This document shows positions 1-7,957 of a stretch of 26,337 nucleotides of DNA, piece by piece (position 1 is the stretch's first letter; every line of letters begins with the position of its first letter). A model generated the notes under the pieces. It was given only the letters and a program-made list of their open reading frames with translations, was not told where the DNA came from and made no database searches. The position numbers and the translations under genes were made by a program. This DNA is from a virus: positions 1 to 26,337 of the IMG/VR virus record IMGVR_UViG_3300030105_002036; one strand, given 5' to 3'.

Positions 1-3
1 CCT

Positions 4-264
4 ATGATAGATATTAGCCCAGAAAATTTTCCCATGAAAGACGGTCAAATTGATGGACCCGGAACAGAAACTTCAGACGATATACCAGCCATGCTTTCCG
101 ATGGAGAGTTTGTTATGACATCCAAGGCTGTAAGAGGAGCTGGCTCTTTTGATGTAAACAATAACAACGGCATACTTACACTTACTCCTAACGGAACGCC
201 TACAAGAGACTCAGGCACCAGAGTAATGTATAAGCTTATGGAACACTTTGGGAGCGCAGCATAA
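4..264 (+). CDS. Virion-associated protein, possibly 5'-truncated
   Basis: The first bases of the window are in frame with this gene, so it may begin upstream and the ATG at position 4 may be internal. The visible 86 residues carry GPGTETSDDIPAMLSDGEF near residues 18-36, followed by VMTSKAVRGAG. I know this block from structural-region proteins of marine phages, where it usually sits in the C-terminal half of a small protein. No enzymatic residues are apparent, and the role is probably structural or in virion assembly. The stop overlaps the next start (TAATGG), so translation of the two genes is likely coupled. The family match is by eye and its molecular function is not known to me. Confidence 0.7.
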   Translation: MIDISPENFPMKDGQIDGPGTETSDDIPAMLSDGEFVMTSKAVRGAGSFDVNNNNGILTLTPNGTPTRDSGTRVMYKLMEHFGSAA

Positions 265-1436
265 TGGCAGTAGAGCAGCCTATCGCAACAGATATACAAC
301 AACAGTTTAGAACGCTAGACCCAACCACCAGAGAATTATTCTTTGGCTCAGGCATACCGGGAACTTCAAGCTACTCACCGGGCTTTATGCAACAAGCATT
401 CAGAGCTTCTGAGAAAACATTTTATGACGAGCAAGGCAATCCTGTTGTCGTTCCTGAGCAAGTCGCGGGACTTTCTCCTGAGCAGTTAGCAGCGATTAAC
501 CTATCCAGAGAAAACATTGGCATTCAAGACCCGTACTTATTTGACCAGTTTGATGACCAGAATGCACTTACAAGCATGGGCGCAGAGGGATACTTTGGGC
601 AAGGTCTCGAAAGTTTATTTGGTAGACAAGAGCTTGACCCACAGGGAGTTGCAACAGGTAAAAGGCTTGGCGGTTTAGACGAGTCAGAGCAACTATTAAG
701 AGATTACGCAAACGTAGGGTATGACCCTTCACAAATGGTAGGACCCGCAGACGATCAAAGAAGTTACATTTCAAAATTTTATAACCCATACCAATCAGAG
801 GTGATTGACCAAGTTAAAAAAGACTTTATGAAACAAGGCGCAAAAGGCGACATAGCAGCTACGGCTCAAAACATTGGCAGAGGTGGCGAATCAGCATTTG
901 GCTCAAGAGCCAAGCTTGGTGCAACAGAACGCACTGAGGCTCTTGGCAGAGGCTTAGGGGAGACCTTGGGCAGTCTTAGAAGCCAAGGTTACGATCAGGC
1001 TCAACAAATAGCCTTGGGTGAAGTTGGAAGAAGACAACAAAATCTAGCAAATCTTTCATCGGGCATTGGTAACATTGCTCAAACAAGATCAGCAGGGCAA
1101 GTAGGTCTTGGTGGGCAGCTAATGGGTCTAGGAACTCAAGCCCAACAAGCCACGCAAGCTGACATACAAAGACAGATTGGCTTAGGTCAAATGACTCAAG
1201 GGCAACAACAAAATCAACTCAATGCATCAAGACAGAACGCTCTTATGCAACAACAGGCTCCGATGCAACAAATGCAGTCATTGTTGCCATTTGTGCAAAC
1301 TGTGCCAGCAGGCTTCAGTCAGATTGGTACAACCTATGGTGTTCAGCCATCGGCATTACAAACAGGTCTAGGAGCAGGCTTATCAGCATTGGGTGGAATT
1401 GGAAATTTCATGAACCCACCACAATATAAAATATAA
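264..1436 (+). CDS. Putative internal/ejected virion protein with NPYQ-VID motif
   Basis: This 390-residue protein has the block FYNPYQSEVIDQV around residues 173-185. Downstream come alternating Gln/Ala/Gly helical segments and a GRGGESAFGSR segment. That matches a recurrent podovirus-type virion protein pattern (NPY-x-VID followed by a Gly-Ser-Arg element). The C-terminal third is very Gln- and Met-rich and looks flexible. It begins at the ATG of a TAATGG overlap with the preceding gene, with no Shine-Dalgarno sequence of its own. It also ends in a TAATGA overlap with the next gene. Its place in a run of co-oriented, overlapping late genes supports a structural or internal virion role. The exact function, for example in DNA ejection, is inferred. 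Confidence 0.65.
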   Translation: MAVEQPIATDIQQQFRTLDPTTRELFFGSGIPGTSSYSPGFMQQAFRASEKTFYDEQGNPVVVPEQVAGLSPEQLAAINLSRENIGIQDPYLFDQFDDQNALTSMGAEGYFGQGLESLFGRQELDPQGVATGKRLGGLDESEQLLRDYANVGYDPSQMVGPADDQRSYISKFYNPYQSEVIDQVKKDFMKQGAKGDIAATAQNIGRGGESAFGSRAKLGATERTEALGRGLGETLGSLRSQGYDQAQQIALGEVGRRQQNLANLSSGIGNIAQTRSAGQVGLGGQLMGLGTQAQQATQADIQRQIGLGQMTQGQQQNQLNASRQNALMQQQAPMQQMQSLLPFVQTVPAGFSQIGTTYGVQPSALQTGLGAGLSALGGIGNFMNPPQYKI

Positions 1437-2854
1437 TGACCATGAGTAGAGCAGGTCTATCCTCACTTATGGGTTATGCACCGGGTGGCGGTGTAGACTT
1501 GGCTGACATCCCAGATGCGAACGCTCCTACTGAACAGTCAGGCATTAGCATGCTACAACCTTTTGATTTCAATACTAGCGTTGAGAAATATCAAGATAGA
1601 CTTTCTCCTTATGCGGGTCAACAAAGACCTGTTAGCGGATACGAAGCCGCTTCAATGATTGGCAAAGGCTTATTAGCACAACAAGCAGAAAAGTTTCCGT
1701 CCATAGGTCGTGGTTTAGGCATGGGCTTTCAAGAGCTAAGTGCTGAAATTAAAAAAAGAAGAGAAGAAAAAAGAAAAGAAAAACAAGCCGTAGCTATGAA
1801 GGCTATGGAAATGGCATCGCAAGACGAGCAAGCGTCACAGAAGTTTTTAAATGATTACTCATTAAAATTAATTGACTTGGCTAATAAAGATATCAAGACA
1901 ACCAAGTTTGATACCTCTATGTTAATGGATGCTAAAGACGCAGAAGGAAATCCATTAATAAACCCAATAACGGGTGTTGGCTATACATCCGAAGCAACCC
2001 TAAAAGCAAACGACCCACTGATTAATGAGTTATTAGCTTTGGGTGCTAATGTTATAGATAGATCAGGCACCACCGTTAATTTAGGTGCTGGCGGTAATGA
2101 GCTTGACAAAAAAAGAGCAGGAAACATTGCGGATGCTGAAGCAACATGGCAAAAAGAAGCAGACGCTGCTGGTGCATTAAGAGATCAGGTGCTGGTAGCT
2201 CGTCATTTGGCGGAAGAGCTTGGTAAAGAAAACTTCGGTCCAGTAGAATCTCTTACCATGGGGCTAAGAGGCATCATGGTTAATGTAGGTATGGGTGGTA
2301 TAGTCGATCAGAGCAAGCTAGCAACACAACAGGCGCTAACACAAACAAGTATTGGGTTTGTTATGGCTTTGGTTGGTAAAACCAAAGGTGCTATATCAAA
2401 CAAAGAAATGGAAATATTTTTTCAGGCATCACCGACTCTCGGCTCAACTTATGATGGTTATATGCGTATGCTTGGGTACATGGATAGAATCGCTGAACTT
2501 TCTGAAAAATACAATGCTGCGTGGCAAGAGAAAAGTGTTGAGCTACAAGGGGAGTCAATTAGCGTAATTAATGCTGAGTTTGCTAAGTTTAAAACAGAGT
2601 TTAAATCTAAGCCTGAAAACAAACTAATACAAACAAATGAAGAGAAAAAATATTTGGAAGGCATTGCAGATAAAAAAACCTATAACGAAGTTAACGGCAA
2701 TTATCTTAACATTCAAAAAGAATCACAAAAACAAAACGAACAAGACAGCATGGTAAAGCTTAAAGCTGAGGTTATTGCTGAAATGGCAAAACCTGAAACA
2801 ACCACAGAAAGAAAGGTATATCTGCAAAGCTTGTTAGATCAAATGGAAGGATAA
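1436..2854 (+). CDS. Putative internal virion protein (coiled coil)
   Basis: This 472-residue protein has a strongly charged helical stretch near residues 102-120 (KKRREEKRKEKQ), which is a likely coiled coil. A second conserved-looking region near residues 300-345 contains KGAISNKEMEIFFQASP. The KGAIS-x-KEM pattern recurs in unassigned structural-region proteins of marine phages. The C-terminal 80 residues are rich in Lys, Glu and Gln. The ATG at 1436 lies in a TAATGA overlap; a second in-frame ATG at 1442 is equally possible. It is followed after zero bases by the next ATG. I recognise no catalytic motif. Assignment to internal virion or ejection proteins rests on neighbours and composition. 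Confidence 0.6.
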   Translation: MTMSRAGLSSLMGYAPGGGVDLADIPDANAPTEQSGISMLQPFDFNTSVEKYQDRLSPYAGQQRPVSGYEAASMIGKGLLAQQAEKFPSIGRGLGMGFQELSAEIKKRREEKRKEKQAVAMKAMEMASQDEQASQKFLNDYSLKLIDLANKDIKTTKFDTSMLMDAKDAEGNPLINPITGVGYTSEATLKANDPLINELLALGANVIDRSGTTVNLGAGGNELDKKRAGNIADAEATWQKEADAAGALRDQVLVARHLAEELGKENFGPVESLTMGLRGIMVNVGMGGIVDQSKLATQQALTQTSIGFVMALVGKTKGAISNKEMEIFFQASPTLGSTYDGYMRMLGYMDRIAELSEKYNAAWQEKSVELQGESISVINAEFAKFKTEFKSKPENKLIQTNEEKKYLEGIADKKTYNEVNGNYLNIQKESQKQNEQDSMVKLKAEVIAEMAKPETTTERKVYLQSLLDQMEG

Positions 2855-5092
2855 ATGTCACAATCGTATGAGCAAAGGCTAAACAGATTAAACGCAGATA
2901 AATCAAAACAAGAAAGTCTTGAAAGCGATTATGTTTTAAAAAAAACAAGAGCTAACATGTTCTTTGACGATGATGCAAAAATTGATTACTTGGCATCAGA
3001 AAGATTTCCAAACGACCCATTGGCTTCATACAGGTATTCATTTAAAGATGGCGAGTTGGTTTATAAAAACGATGATGGAAGTTTTGAAAAAGAATTTATC
3101 TCACCAACAGACGTTGGTGTGTTTGGCGAGTATGTGCAACCCAATTTAGTTCCAGCCAGTACCTTTGTGGCTGATGTGTATGGTGGCATAAAAGGTGCAA
3201 CAATCGGCTTTAAAAAAGGATTAGACCTAGCCACTAAGTTGCCCGTTAAACATCCAGTAGCTCAGTTTGGTGTTGTTTTGGGTTCTACAGCAGTAGGTGG
3301 CTTTGCTGGCAATATAGCAGTTGGCGGTGCGGCTCGTGGTGGTAGAGAGCTACTGATTGACCAGTTTTACAATATGCCCCCTGAAGAATTGGTAGCTGCT
3401 TCTAAAGATTTATTAATCTCAAGTGGATTCTCAGCCATACCTTTTGGCGTTGGCAAATCAAGGCAAGTATTTAATAAGTTTATTGGCAGAAATGATGATC
3501 TGCAAAGAATTATGAACCTTAGATTGAATAAAGCTGGCACTATAGATGAGGCAAAAAAACTTGGCATTGACTTAACTCCTGCCGAAGCAGATGTTTTGGC
3601 AACAAAAGCACAAAACATACAATACTTTCTTTCAAGGCAGCCAGAGTCTGACAAGATATACAATTTTTATAACAACAGAGCCAGTCAGGTTAGAGAAGCC
3701 ATAGAGGTATTTTCCTCTGAGGTTGGCTCAGGCAAAGGTGGCGACATAGGTCGAAGAGTTCAAGAGGCTTCACAAAGAGCTATTGAAGAGTTAGCCAAAA
3801 GAAGAAAGATGAGAGCTGGAAAGCTTTATGACACGCTTAAAAATGCTGACGAGCCGTTTCAGATCAACACCAACGAAATCATAGAAAAGATTAATAAAAA
3901 ACTTTTAGACCCAGCACTTGACCCAAATGAGGTAGAGGCTATCACCAGTTTTAAAAGCCTATTGTTTGATGCAAACGGTGAAGTCATCAATGACTTAATG
4001 AATATACACAGCAGAAGGGCTGGCTCAATTAACGATTTAATTTCTAGCACAAGCGGTTATGCACAAAAAGTTATTATCAACCTCAAAGATGATATGACCT
4101 CTTTAATGGATGAGGCTACGCCTTTATACAATTTAGCAAGAAGGGTTTATGACCCATCGAGACCTGCATTGCAGATGGTAGATAAAAGTGCAATCGGTAA
4201 AATGGCAAAGCTCATTAAAGACGAACAATCTGCCAAAGCATTGCAATCATTCTTTAACCCAAATGTTTCAACGCAATCGCTCAGAAACTCTAAAAGAATT
4301 TTACAAGCAGTTGACCCAGTTGTGTTTCAGGATGTAAAAAAAGAATTTGTTCTACAACAGTTGGATAGATTTTCAAAAGAGTTTTTATTAGAAGAGGGTT
4401 TGCCACAGTTTAAAAATTATTTTTTGCAAGGCAACACCAAAAAAATGATGGAAGAAGTTTTAGACCCAACAGAACTTGATAATTTTTATAAATTAATTGA
4501 GGTAATGAACAAATCATTTTCAGTGGCTAAGTCAGGCTCACCAACACAGCCATTGAAGGCAATGGAAAAAGAGTTAACAGATCAAGCACAAGGCTTGGGT
4601 GCTAAGTCTTTGGGCGTAATACTTTCAGCCATTAGATTACCGGGAAGACTTTTGACAGGAAATTTTGGCGATGATGTCATAAAAAGAATCTCCATGACTC
4701 AAGCTGATACTTATTATCGTGCGTTAACCGATGCTTTGTTTGACCCAAAAGCTAGCGAAACAATTAACAAGGCTTACGATTACTTTGCTCCGCTTGAATA
4801 TGGGATAAAGCAAACAATGACCAGAGGTGGCGCAGAGGCTGTTGAAGAGATTGCTACACCACAAGAGCAACCGTATGAAGGTCAGGCTTTGGAAAGAGAA
4901 ATTGAAAAAAAAGACAACCTTAGCTCACAACTAGATTCAGCACTGCAAGGTTTCCAACCATCAGATATGCCACTGGTTCCGCCAGCTAATGCAATTACTC
5001 CTCAGCAGATGTTATCTGAAACAGTGCTTCCCAATCCCAGAGACAGGGAAATCGCTGAAAGACAAATGCAGGGCATTGGTTCTTTAGTTTAA
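2855..5092 (+). CDS. Large putative internal virion protein
   Basis: This 745-residue protein starts directly after the previous stop. Residues about 130-165 form a Gly/Ala/Val-rich segment (FGVVLGSTAVGGFAGNIAVG) with a glycine-zipper look, so it could insert in or contact a membrane. The rest is mostly charged alpha-helix with no recognisable catalytic motif. Size, a glycine-rich hydrophobic segment and position at the end of a late operon resemble internal core proteins that are ejected with phage DNA, but I cannot name a family. Its stop lies 3 bp from the stop of a convergent small gene, with no obvious terminator between them. Confidence 0.55.
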   Translation: MSQSYEQRLNRLNADKSKQESLESDYVLKKTRANMFFDDDAKIDYLASERFPNDPLASYRYSFKDGELVYKNDDGSFEKEFISPTDVGVFGEYVQPNLVPASTFVADVYGGIKGATIGFKKGLDLATKLPVKHPVAQFGVVLGSTAVGGFAGNIAVGGAARGGRELLIDQFYNMPPEELVAASKDLLISSGFSAIPFGVGKSRQVFNKFIGRNDDLQRIMNLRLNKAGTIDEAKKLGIDLTPAEADVLATKAQNIQYFLSRQPESDKIYNFYNNRASQVREAIEVFSSEVGSGKGGDIGRRVQEASQRAIEELAKRRKMRAGKLYDTLKNADEPFQINTNEIIEKINKKLLDPALDPNEVEAITSFKSLLFDANGEVINDLMNIHSRRAGSINDLISSTSGYAQKVIINLKDDMTSLMDEATPLYNLARRVYDPSRPALQMVDKSAIGKMAKLIKDEQSAKALQSFFNPNVSTQSLRNSKRILQAVDPVVFQDVKKEFVLQQLDRFSKEFLLEEGLPQFKNYFLQGNTKKMMEEVLDPTELDNFYKLIEVMNKSFSVAKSGSPTQPLKAMEKELTDQAQGLGAKSLGVILSAIRLPGRLLTGNFGDDVIKRISMTQADTYYRALTDALFDPKASETINKAYDYFAPLEYGIKQTMTRGGAEAVEEIATPQEQPYEGQALEREIEKKDNLSSQLDSALQGFQPSDMPLVPPANAITPQQMLSETVLPNPRDREIAERQMQGIGSLV

Positions 5093-5095
5093 AGA

Positions 5096-5266
5096 TTAAC
5101 TTGCTTCTGCTTCTGCTTCTGATTTAATTTTCTTGTGGTTAGTCTCAACCATTAAACGTATCTGATCTATCTTCTTTCTGTGCTGGGAGACACAAATCTC
5201 CTCCAACATGTCGTAAGTCTTTAGATCAACCGTTAAGGTCCTATAACCCTTATTGTAGTCACCCAT
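5096..5266 (-). CDS. Small ribbon-helix-helix-like protein (56 aa)
   Basis: The minus strand encodes 56 residues, starting at an ATG preceded by AGGAGAA (5271-5277) at good spacing. The segment YRTLTVDLKTYDMLEEIC reads as a beta-strand followed by a helix, and QHRKKIDQIRLMVETNHKKI as a second helix. That is the order seen in Arc/MetJ/CopG-type DNA-binding proteins. The C-terminus is a short Glu-Ala repeat encoded by three tandem TGCTTC units on the plus strand. It diverges from the methyltransferase gene and converges on the late operon. A role as a phage repressor or early regulator is inferred from fold pattern, size and position. The ribosome site and open frame are directly visible. Confidence 0.6.
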   Translation of the reverse strand: MGDYNKGYRTLTVDLKTYDMLEEICVSQHRKKIDQIRLMVETNHKKIKSEAEAEAS

Positions 5267-5280
5267 TATTTTCTCCTAAA

Positions 5281-5327
5281 TTTGCTATGATTAGTGATTG
5301 TAACTGATTATAATATATTTTAACACC
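5281..5327. promoter_or_regulatory. Divergent AT-rich promoter region
   Basis: This very AT-rich gap separates the divergent RHH-like gene and the methyltransferase gene. A perfect TATAAT lies at 5309-5314 on plus, with ATTATA (TATAAT on minus) overlapping it at 5307-5312. No convincing -35 box was found on either strand. The plus-strand transcript would start near 5321, only about 7 bases before the methyltransferase ATG, which has no Shine-Dalgarno. Confidence 0.4.
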
Positions 5328-5897
5328 ATGAGAATACTTCACAACATAAAAATTCCTTTGTCTTCTGATAAGGAAATTAAAAAAATTAAGCAGACAAACA
5401 AAAAGCAAACACATCATGGCAACAAGATTTGGGATTCGTCCATGACCATGATCGACTTTCTATCACGATATAATCTTTATCCAATAGATGACGCCATTGA
5501 AATAGGTTGTGGCTGGGGTGTGGTCTTGTCTTACTTAGAACAAAATTATGTTAATGCAGTTGGCATAGACATAGACGAAAGCACCGGAGATTTTGCAGAG
5601 GTGGTAGAAGGGTTAAACGGCGAGGAGTTAAATATCCTATACGGTGATTACACCCAGATGCCAAAAGAAGGCTGGCAAGCTGCTGACTTGGTTGTGGCTT
5701 GTGACATGTGCTACTGGGAAGAACACATAGAGAACTTGGTTAAGGTTATCGACCAATGCAAAGGAACTGTTCTAATAGCTGATGCCGGGAGAGAAACATT
5801 CTGGGAGCTGACCAACATGGTAGACGGCAACCTGCATGAGATTAAATTAAACAAACCAAAGAAGGTCCATGGTTATGTGTATGAGATCATTAAGTAA
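5328..5897 (+). CDS. Class I SAM-dependent methyltransferase
   Basis: This 189-residue protein has the S-adenosylmethionine-binding motif I as EIGCGWG at residues 58-64. Acidic GIDID follows at 79-83 and a GDYTQMP element near 106-112. Later come ACDMCYWEEHIE (124-135) and VLIADAGRETFWEL (148-161). The order G-x-G-x-G, D-x-CY and then LI-x-D-x-GR resembles the branch containing ETF-beta/ribosomal-protein lysine methyltransferases and putative nicotinamide N-methyltransferases. I see no DPPY/NPPY motif typical of adenine DNA methylases. A protein or small-molecule substrate is therefore more likely than DNA, but that is inference. The start is nearly leaderless. The gene ends just before a tandem AAGTGTT promoter. 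Confidence 0.75.
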   Translation: MRILHNIKIPLSSDKEIKKIKQTNKKQTHHGNKIWDSSMTMIDFLSRYNLYPIDDAIEIGCGWGVVLSYLEQNYVNAVGIDIDESTGDFAEVVEGLNGEELNILYGDYTQMPKEGWQAADLVVACDMCYWEEHIENLVKVIDQCKGTVLIADAGRETFWELTNMVDGNLHEIKLNKPKKVHGYVYEIIK

Positions 5898-5898
5898 T

Positions 5899-5944
5899 AT
5901 AAGTGTTCACAAGTGTTGACATTTAATGTCTGTGAGCGTAGTCT
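5899..5944 (+). promoter_or_regulatory. Promoter with tandem AAGTGTT boxes
   Basis: AAGTGTTCAC (5901-5910) is followed immediately by AAGTGTTGAC (5911-5920), a direct repeat with a 10-bp step. TTGACA at 5916-5921 is a consensus -35 box, 17 bp from a -10-like TAGTCT (5939-5944). It is placed to drive the small-gene run that starts at 5978. The same motif recurs near 6946, 7405, 14603, 15075 and 16013. Confidence 0.65.
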
Positions 5945-5977
5945 TGAGTTTGTTCATTAATTAATAGGAGAATCAAA

Positions 5978-6283
5978 ATGACAAAAGATAATAAAGATAT
6001 GAAGAAGGGTGACGAATTTATAGTGACTTATGAGGCAGCTCATTCACCAGAAATCACCACGGTAACCACAACCATTAGCAGTATGGATGAGAAGGCAATC
6101 AAACTGCGCAACGGCTTATCCTTGCCAATGGGCTGGGTAAGAAATGGAATAATCAAACAGGACCCTCTGGGCATTGACTTAAAAATGTCAGAGCATTCAA
6201 TGTCGAATGGCGGCTCGGTCAAAAACAGCTACACCAACTTCGATGATAATGGGCAGTCGCTTGGCGTTGTTCCTAACTACTAG
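5978..6283 (+). CDS. Hypothetical early protein (101 aa)
   Basis: I do not recognise this protein. It starts at an ATG preceded by AGGAGAATCAAA, a ribosome site that recurs almost unchanged at several early genes here. The N-terminal 65 residues (KKGDEFIVTYEAA, TTVTTTISSMDEKAIKL, LPMGWV) look like a compact beta-rich domain. The C-terminal 35 residues are polar and probably disordered. It is the first gene of a run of four co-oriented small genes under the tandem AAGTGTT promoter, a typical layout for early host-takeover or accessory genes. Confidence 0.65.
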   Translation: MTKDNKDMKKGDEFIVTYEAAHSPEITTVTTTISSMDEKAIKLRNGLSLPMGWVRNGIIKQDPLGIDLKMSEHSMSNGGSVKNSYTNFDDNGQSLGVVPNY

Positions 6284-6292
6284 GAGAAAACT

Positions 6293-6490
6293 ATGACACA
6301 GTACAAAGACGTTGTTGAAGAGCAAGAAAAAAAACTTACAGAAGAAAAAGATGCCAACATTCTTACCAGCCTCGGCTGGCAAAGAGAAGAGCCGGGCAAG
6401 CCAAATGTCATTAGGCACAAAGCATACCGTGACAGAGTAGAATATGAATACACTGACAAAAGAAAGAAATCACACACGGTGCGCAAATGA
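6293..6490 (+). CDS. Hypothetical small early protein (65 aa)
   Basis: A Shine-Dalgarno AGGAGAA lies just upstream of the ATG, 9 bp after the previous stop. The protein is highly charged. An acidic, probably helical N-terminus (VVEEQEKKLTEEKDAN) leads into a basic C-terminus (RDRVEYEYTDKRKKSH). I do not recognise a family. Its stop overlaps the start of the next gene (ATGA), indicating coupled translation. Confidence 0.6.
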   Translation: MTQYKDVVEEQEKKLTEEKDANILTSLGWQREEPGKPNVIRHKAYRDRVEYEYTDKRKKSHTVRK

Positions 6491-6687
6491 ATAAAGAGAT
6501 AAGCTTCGAGCAGGCTATCTATGCATACAAGTGCTACTACCAAGACAAATACAACATGAGCGATGTTGAGTACCCGGACGTGGCATCGTCATACAATGAT
6601 AGTAAAGGGGGTTGGTTTCTTAGAGGGTCCAGACAGTCACGGTTGGCTCACGTCAATAAGTCCGGGCATGTAAAATTGAATTATTAA
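6487..6687 (+). CDS. Hypothetical small early protein (66 aa)
   Basis: The start overlaps the preceding stop (ATGA). The protein is rich in aromatic residues and Ser. It has a helical N-terminus (FEQAIYAYKCYYQDKY) and a C-terminal half with WFLRGSRQSRLAHVN, which could be a small beta element. No family is recognised. It is part of the four-gene run driven from 5901. Confidence 0.6.
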   Translation: MNKEISFEQAIYAYKCYYQDKYNMSDVEYPDVASSYNDSKGGWFLRGSRQSRLAHVNKSGHVKLNY

Positions 6688-6700
6688 AAAAGGAGATAGA

Positions 6701-6943
6701 ATGATATTTGGAAAAAAAAGCGATGATGTGCTGGTTGACGATGTGTTAATCAACACCAGCAAAATGACAGCAGATGAGGTGATACTAATGTACGCAAGGC
6801 TTAACCTGTTCCAGAAGGCTGGCTTGCTAAGGCTGCTTGTTAGGGATGTAATCTTTGAACATGGAGATATGCAGATCAGTGGCTTACAGTTTGATGACAT
6901 TGAGGTAGACGGAGCTATTATTACTGCAAAATCTGCTGATTAA
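6701..6943 (+). CDS. Hypothetical small early protein (80 aa)
   Basis: The ATG is preceded by AAAGGAGATAGA, a strong ribosome site. The protein is acidic. The middle (ADEVILMYARLNLFQKAGLL) reads as two amphipathic helices, with beta-like flanks (DDVLVDDVLIN, DDIEVDGAII). I cannot assign a function. It is the last gene of its run; the next tandem AAGTGTT promoter begins 2 bp after its stop. Confidence 0.6.
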   Translation: MIFGKKSDDVLVDDVLINTSKMTADEVILMYARLNLFQKAGLLRLLVRDVIFEHGDMQISGLQFDDIEVDGAIITAKSAD

Positions 6944-6988
6944 ATAAGTGTTGAAAAGTGTTGTAATCTTCAATCAGTTTGCTATTAT
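6944..6988 (+). promoter_or_regulatory. Promoter A with tandem AAGTGTT boxes
   Basis: AAGTGTTGAA (6946-6955) and AAGTGTTGTA (6956-6965) are adjacent. TTGTAA (6961-6966) and TATTAT (6983-6988) form -35 and -10 boxes 16 bp apart. The stretch through TTTGCTATTATAGGTAT is nearly identical to the promoter at 7403-7447, apart from a few spacer bases. It drives the gene at 7030. Confidence 0.7.
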
Positions 6989-7029
6989 AGGTATGTAGGA
7001 AATAATTCTTACACAAATGGAGAATTGAT

Positions 7030-7350
7030 ATGGACATTAAAATTACAAAAGCACAAACAGACCTAATACTTTCTGATGAATTTGCTGGGGTGTTAACAGA
7101 GTTGCAAGAAGCAATGCGAAAAGGTAGGGGCGGCATAGCCAGCATTACATCTAGTCAAGTAGATTTGCTTAATGCTATGTTGTATAGATACCACGCATCT
7201 AATGTAGAATATTTAAATAGCAACTGTTGTGATGCTGCCTTTTGCAAAGGTGCTAACAATATGGTTGACAGGATTACGCAAAAAATATTTGATACCAGAA
7301 GGGAGGCTCAAAAAGTTGCTGAAGCCAAAATAGATAGGCGCACTTTTTAG
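7030..7350 (+). CDS. Hypothetical protein of cassette A (106 aa)
   Basis: The start has a TGGAGA ribosome site 6-7 bases upstream. The protein is mostly helical, with a Cys-containing stretch in the middle (NSNCCDAAFCKGANN, around residues 63-77) and a basic C-terminus. I do not recognise it. It stands alone between its own promoter (6944-6988) and its own intrinsic terminator (7367-7391). That self-contained arrangement is typical of phage 'moron' genes, which are often expressed from a prophage or early in infection. The function is unknown. Confidence 0.6.
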   Translation: MDIKITKAQTDLILSDEFAGVLTELQEAMRKGRGGIASITSSQVDLLNAMLYRYHASNVEYLNSNCCDAAFCKGANNMVDRITQKIFDTRREAQKVAEAKIDRRTF

Positions 7351-7366
7351 GGAAACCCCAAACATT

Positions 7367-7391
7367 AAAAGGAGCTTAGGCTCCTTTTTTT
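7367..7391 (+). terminator. Intrinsic terminator of cassette A
   Basis: AAAAGGAGC (7367-7375) pairs with GCTCCTTTT (7380-7388) around a TTAG loop, and a run of T continues to 7391. It lies 16 bp after the stop of the 106-residue gene. The TGTGCCTA that follows also follows the terminator at 7956-7983. Confidence 0.85.
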
Positions 7392-7402
7392 GTGCCTATT
7401 AG

Positions 7403-7447
7403 ATAAGTGTTGAAAAGTGTTGCAATTATCTAACCGTTTGCTATTAT
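7403..7447 (+). promoter_or_regulatory. Promoter B with tandem AAGTGTT boxes
   Basis: AAGTGTTGAA (7405-7414) and AAGTGTTGCA (7415-7424) repeat at a 10-bp step. TTGCAA (7420-7425) and TATTAT (7442-7447) are 16 bp apart. The -10 box ends 6 bp before the ATG at 7454, so the transcript should start at or within a base or two of the start codon. Confidence 0.7.
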
Positions 7448-7453
7448 AGGTAT

Positions 7454-7957
7454 ATGGATAAATTAAATAAATTAAATACTCAGGTTGGCAATGCCTTTGC
7501 CCACCTTGATGCACAAGAAATCAAGCAAGAGACAGCTTATGCTATAGAGACTGCTGACATGTTAATTGAGCTTTTTAACATAAAGGAGGGTACTGTTCAG
7601 ACTCGTAATGAGGAATTACAAAAACTTCTTGGTCAAAGAAACATAGATAGAGATTTTGCTGGAAGCGTTAGATATAACAGAGCAAATTTTACTCTTGACG
7701 AAGCTAATGCAACTATTATTGAAATGGCTTTAAGACCTCTACAGGCTAAACATGAAAAAAGAAATTATAGAATAGCACAGAAGCTTTTTAAGAAGGGTGT
7801 TGAGGAGTTTGACTTCAATAACCAAGAGGTTGTTTGGGGTGGTGACTTTGAAACTACTTGGAGAGTAGAAGATTTCTTGGTGACCTTAAAAGTTATCTTT
7901 GCAGGTGGGTACAACATCCAAAGGTATCACCCTAGAATTTTAGTAAATGTTAAATAA
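7454..7957 (+). CDS. Hypothetical protein of cassette B (167 aa), likely leaderless
   Basis: This 167-residue mixed alpha/beta protein is unrecognised. The N-terminal half is helical and acidic (NTQVGNAFAHLDAQEI, ADMLIELFNIKEG). The C-terminus (VTLKVIFAGGYNIQRYHPR) has a beta-rich pattern that I have seen in unassigned phage proteins. There is no Shine-Dalgarno, and the next internal Met is around residue 36. Because the -10 box ends six bases before the ATG, a leaderless mRNA is the simplest reading. The gene is flanked by a private promoter and a terminator, both near copies of those around the 106-residue gene just upstream, although the two proteins are not similar. Confidence 0.65.
   Translation: MDKLNKLNTQVGNAFAHLDAQEIKQETAYAIETADMLIELFNIKEGTVQTRNEELQKLLGQRNIDRDFAGSVRYNRANFTLDEANATIIEMALRPLQAKHEKRNYRIAQKLFKKGVEEFDFNNQEVVWGGDFETTWRVEDFLVTLKVIFAGGYNIQRYHPRILVNVK

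Noticed and set aside
45-302. Minus-strand open frame opposite the first two genes
   Set aside because: It lies wholly opposite well-supported late genes, has no ribosome site and encodes an unremarkable sequence.
5899-7425. AAGTGTT repeats as a CRISPR array
   Set aside because: Units are 7-10 bp with no spacers of constant length and sit at promoters.
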